DNA of 54,957 nt from Thermoproteota archaeon (GTDB lineage: Archaea; Thermoproteota; Methanomethylicia; Culexarchaeales; B10-G16), in contig QMRB01000004.1 in the NCBI GenBank assembly GCA_003649185.1, positions 1 to 54,957 of the forward strand, in the 5' to 3' direction. Positions within the stretch are counted from its first letter, which is position 1, and the number at the start of each line of letters is the position of its first letter. This document shows positions 52,205 to 54,957 of the stretch, one piece after another. The notes under the pieces are model-generated. The model did not search any database. It was not told the DNA's origin and saw only the letters and a list, made by a program, of their open reading frames with translations. Both the position numbers and the translations under genes were made by a program.

Positions 52205-54957
52205 TTGGTTACGACTAGGATTTATGATAGACTGCCGAGTGACGCTGGCGTAACGTTTGAAGGATTTGAGGATATAACGCTGAGAAGCAGAGAAAGCGTT
52301 AAGAAAAAGCTAGAAGATTTCATGGATTATTGTAAAAATGCTCGAAAACCAGCTATTAGGGTAATTTTAGGAGAATGGGGAGAGGGAAAAACAGATGCTT
52401 ATAGAAGATACATAGAGCCAAAAGCAAAAGCTGATGGCAATTATGCATTTTTTGTATCCGCATCGACTCTGTCTAATGGATATGAAGCACCTGCTGTATC
52501 AAAGCTTTTGAAAACTACCTCGCTTTCAGCAGTAAGATTTTTGGTTGTATTGTTTAGCTGTATTAGGGAGGAATCTAGAGAGACAAAGATACCTGAACCA
52601 CAGAAATATCAGGACGCTTTTAGTTATCTTAGCGCTACTTTAAGCAATCTTATTGGCACAGAAAAAACACGTAGAATTTTTATTTTCGTAGATGAATTTG
52701 AGGAATTATTACTCGCTCCAGCCAAGCTGAGGGATATAATTTCTGGGATAAAAGAAACAATAAACGGAAGGTACACCGTGATAGATGAGGGGGGAGAATA
52801 TGAAGGCTGTGTGCATCTTATAATTGCAGCGACTCCCGATGCTTACTATAGATTACAGGTTGATGAAGAGACATCTCTCATTTTTGGAGGATTAGGAAGA
52901 AGGGCTGGTGTTATTGATTTACCACAAATACGGAAGGAGGAAGGGATAACTTTCCTTTTTGAGCTTTTAAAATACGCTTACAGGAATAAACTTCCACAGC
53001 CTCTTCCGTTTAACAATCTTGGGATTTTTAATGCTATATTTCGTATCGCTCAAGGTAACCCCGGAAACATAGTCAGTCTTTTTACCAGACTTATGAACAG
53101 TGCCCGGGTAAATGACAAATTCATTAGGGTTATAGATAGTGAACATTTCCTTAAGTTCTTAGAAAAGGAGTACGTCTTTGTATATGGAGGTTCAACAGCC
53201 TGTTTAGAGACTGAAACCTTTCATAGGTTTCTCAAAATTGTAGGGGATCAAAGAACAAGAGATCTTGGTGAAAAATGCTCACTATTATTGAAGATAATCG
53301 TCGGAGAACTCAAACCTTTTTCAGTAGAGGAATTAGAGAGCCGTGTTAAGCACAGAAATATCAAAAATCTAATAGCTATAATAAACAACGATTTGAAGAG
53401 AAGAGAAGGACTAGAAAAGGCTATTCTTAAAGTCAGTCCTTTACGTCAAGATAAAACATTCCACGATGTTGAAATAGCGTTTAAAGACTTCATTACCGCA
53501 GAAAGAGGTGAGAGATACCTCAAGATAGATAATTACTCAGAACGGCTAGAGGTATTTGAAGATAGGATATCCTACTTCACATATGAAGAGGGTAACATTA
53601 TCCGAAGAATTTATCTTCCTTCTGATCGACGCAGTATAATGTCCTTTTTTGAGGGAATCACCTTCGATAGGGCCGTTGAAATAGAGCACATAGTCAATAG
53701 GAGGTTATGTGAAGATAAGGATTACTACATTGCAAGCGATGAATTGCTTTCTCAAATATTTCCAACACCAATACCAAGAGAGCTCGATTTCATTAGGAAT
53801 AGAGAAAAGCGATTAAAGCTCTGGAGAGACGTCACTAAAAATCTGGCAGAAGAGTATGAAAGCTACATGCCAACAGCTTTCATACATATCCTCAAGAGAT
53901 CTAAGATATTTTCTATTACTGAAACAACAAGTTACACGCCAAGAATTCCTGTTCGTTTTGCTGAATTGACAACAGAGGGAAAGAAAATCAATACCGCCTT
54001 TTTCTCAGTAAATGGAGATGTAAAAGGCGAGGATATTGAAGAACTCTGGCGCTTAATAAGAGGAAGAAGACCCCCCATTCATTGTATATTTTTAGTTTTT
54101 ACTGGAGAGCTTACACAAGAAGCAGAAGATAAAATCGAAAATAAAGAGATGGGAAAAGATGGAGAGAACCTCATCTTAGAGATCCGTGTACATCCAACTT
54201 TAGCGAAAAGGATCATCTGCATATACAAGGCAAGTTTTATGCCAGAAGATGTTGACGAAAATCTACTTTCCTCTGTGATCGATAAGTTAGTAATACAGGA
54301 GTTAGATATTCCAAATAAGATAAAGAATTGGCTAAAAGAGCAAGAGGAAAGAGGAATTGTTATCAGTGAATTGGCGATTGAAGCGACCTCGAATCTTAGA
54401 GAATTTGCTGATACTCTCAAGTTTTTCATAAATTTCATGGAATATGAGGGTACAGTCGAGGAAATATTTAATAAAAACTTGGAATTACTCGAATATACGC
54501 GATATGCTGCGAAAAAAGTTGGGTTAATTCCAGACATACAGCTTCCAAAGTTTAACAGAATAGTGGAAGATCTCCTAAACAATGGTTTTCTGATACGCTC
54601 TAGAGGCAGATATAGAATACAACGTCATCAAGTTGAGAATAGGATCTTAAAAATACTTGAAAAAGAAAAGAAACTCTCGCAAAAAGAGCTTGAAAAATTC
54701 TTTGTTCTAAAAAGAAGTAGATATCTTAGTGACGTATTTCTTTCAATCCTTGAATATAAAGGCCTCATAAAGAGAGAAAGCAATAATTACTTGCTTACCG
54801 ATAAGAATGAATTACTTTCGGATGTAGAGGACTATTACAGAAGATTTAAGAGGCTAACAGAAGTCAAGCAATACCAAAATTATGGCTATATTTATATGAC
54901 CAAAGAAAGGGGCGAACGGTTCATTTCTTTAATCGAGTTTGAATCATTCATAGATAA
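52205..54957 (+). CDS. large AAA-type P-loop ATPase, partial at window end
   Basis: The frame runs open from TTG 52205 to the last base: 917 codons without a stop, C terminus missing. Residues 56-63 are a Walker A GEWGEGKT. Walker B is RRIFIFVDEFEELLL (DE at 163-164) and a sensor-1-like HLIIAATPDAYYRL follows at about 204-216. After the ATPase domain come about 600 residues of unassigned, charged, helix-rich sequence. Near the visible end, VENRILKILEKEKKLSQKEL and YLSDVFLSILEYKGLIKRES form winged-helix-like repeats. GEWGxGKT-type loops occur in large defence-associated ATPases such as BREX BrxC-like proteins, but I cannot assign a family. It begins 1 base after herA, with GAGGGGT upstream. 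Confidence 0.8.
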   Translation, partial: MVTTRIYDRLPSDAGVTFEGFEDITLRSRESVKKKLEDFMDYCKNARKPAIRVILGEWGEGKTDAYRRYIEPKAKADGNYAFFVSASTLSNGYEAPAVSKLLKTTSLSAVRFLVVLFSCIREESRETKIPEPQKYQDAFSYLSATLSNLIGTEKTRRIFIFVDEFEELLLAPAKLRDIISGIKETINGRYTVIDEGGEYEGCVHLIIAATPDAYYRLQVDEETSLIFGGLGRRAGVIDLPQIRKEEGITFLFELLKYAYRNKLPQPLPFNNLGIFNAIFRIAQGNPGNIVSLFTRLMNSARVNDKFIRVIDSEHFLKFLEKEYVFVYGGSTACLETETFHRFLKIVGDQRTRDLGEKCSLLLKIIVGELKPFSVEELESRVKHRNIKNLIAIINNDLKRREGLEKAILKVSPLRQDKTFHDVEIAFKDFITAERGERYLKIDNYSERLEVFEDRISYFTYEEGNIIRRIYLPSDRRSIMSFFEGITFDRAVEIEHIVNRRLCEDKDYYIASDELLSQIFPTPIPRELDFIRNREKRLKLWRDVTKNLAEEYESYMPTAFIHILKRSKIFSITETTSYTPRIPVRFAELTTEGKKINTAFFSVNGDVKGEDIEELWRLIRGRRPPIHCIFLVFTGELTQEAEDKIENKEMGKDGENLILEIRVHPTLAKRIICIYKASFMPEDVDENLLSSVIDKLVIQELDIPNKIKNWLKEQEERGIVISELAIEATSNLREFADTLKFFINFMEYEGTVEEIFNKNLELLEYTRYAAKKVGLIPDIQLPKFNRIVEDLLNNGFLIRSRGRYRIQRHQVENRILKILEKEKKLSQKELEKFFVLKRSRYLSDVFLSILEYKGLIKRESNNYLLTDKNELLSDVEDYYRRFKRLTEVKQYQNYGYIYMTKERGERFISLIEFESFID

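Overview
The window comes from an archaeon, most likely a thermophilic member of the TACK/Thermoproteota group. The grounds are archaeal-type ribosomal proteins (eL18, eL21, uS13-uS4-uS11), RNA polymerase subunits Rpo3 (with ferredoxin-like clusters), Rpo4 and Rpo10, TFE, MBF1, PAN, NAC, aIF5A, a 7S-type SRP RNA, mevalonate and ether-lipid genes, and frequent GTG/TTG starts behind GGTG/GGAGG Shine-Dalgarno sites. The class (for example Bathyarchaeia or a Methanomethylicia-like lineage) cannot be fixed from this sequence alone.

Layout. 1-11.1 kb is one long minus-strand conserved string: uS13-uS4-uS11-Rpo3-eL18-uL13-uS9-Rpo10-enolase-uS2-MEMO-mevalonate kinase-isopentenyl phosphate kinase-IPP isomerase-GGPP synthase-DUF2118-GluRS. 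It couples information processing to isoprenoid lipid precursor synthesis. 11.1-14.6 kb is a variable, AT-rich patch around tRNA-Val, with an integrase-N-like remnant, a VapBC pair, a surface protein and several broken ORFs. 14.6-25.4 kb returns to housekeeping genes: TFE, Trm56, HflX, MBF1, PAN, PUA protein, NAC, a DAP-dehydrogenase-like enzyme, tRNA-Arg, HisRS, a UbiA prenyltransferase, an EndA-like protein, a hydrogenase protease and MtnA. 27-32.3 kb is an energy operon: a 2-oxoacid:ferredoxin oxidoreductase (KorABC) directly followed by MvhD-, MvhG- and MvhA-like [NiFe]-hydrogenase subunits. 32.3-48.8 kb holds RNA modification and translation genes: NSUN-type MTase, Nob1, NAD kinase, aIF5A, MTA/SAH deaminase, Dph6, SRP54, TrmY, Pus10, eL21, Rpo4, a frameshifted DUF655 gene, KsgA, a HemK2-like MTase, TrmJ, a radical SAM protein, a nucleotidyltransferase, a site-2 protease, TtuA and the SRP RNA.

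The right end (49.15 kb to the window edge) is a different kind of locus. A small winged-helix protein, a NurA nuclease, a HerA-family DNA-pumping ATPase and a very large AAA-type ATPase (at least 917 residues, cut by the window end) are packed into one operon with no Mre11 or Rad50. This is the best candidate here for an undescribed DNA-processing or defence system.

Functional links visible in the window include Pus10 plus TrmY (pseudouridine-54, then N1-methylation), SRP54 plus SRP RNA, the hydrogenase large subunit plus its C-terminal protease, and MtnA plus an MTA/SAH deaminase in methylthioadenosine salvage. Three small degenerate loci (12.6-13.0, 26.5-26.75 and 48.85-49.14 kb), a nonsense-broken regulator (14.2 kb) and a frameshift in DUF655 (41.76 kb) are the main irregularities.
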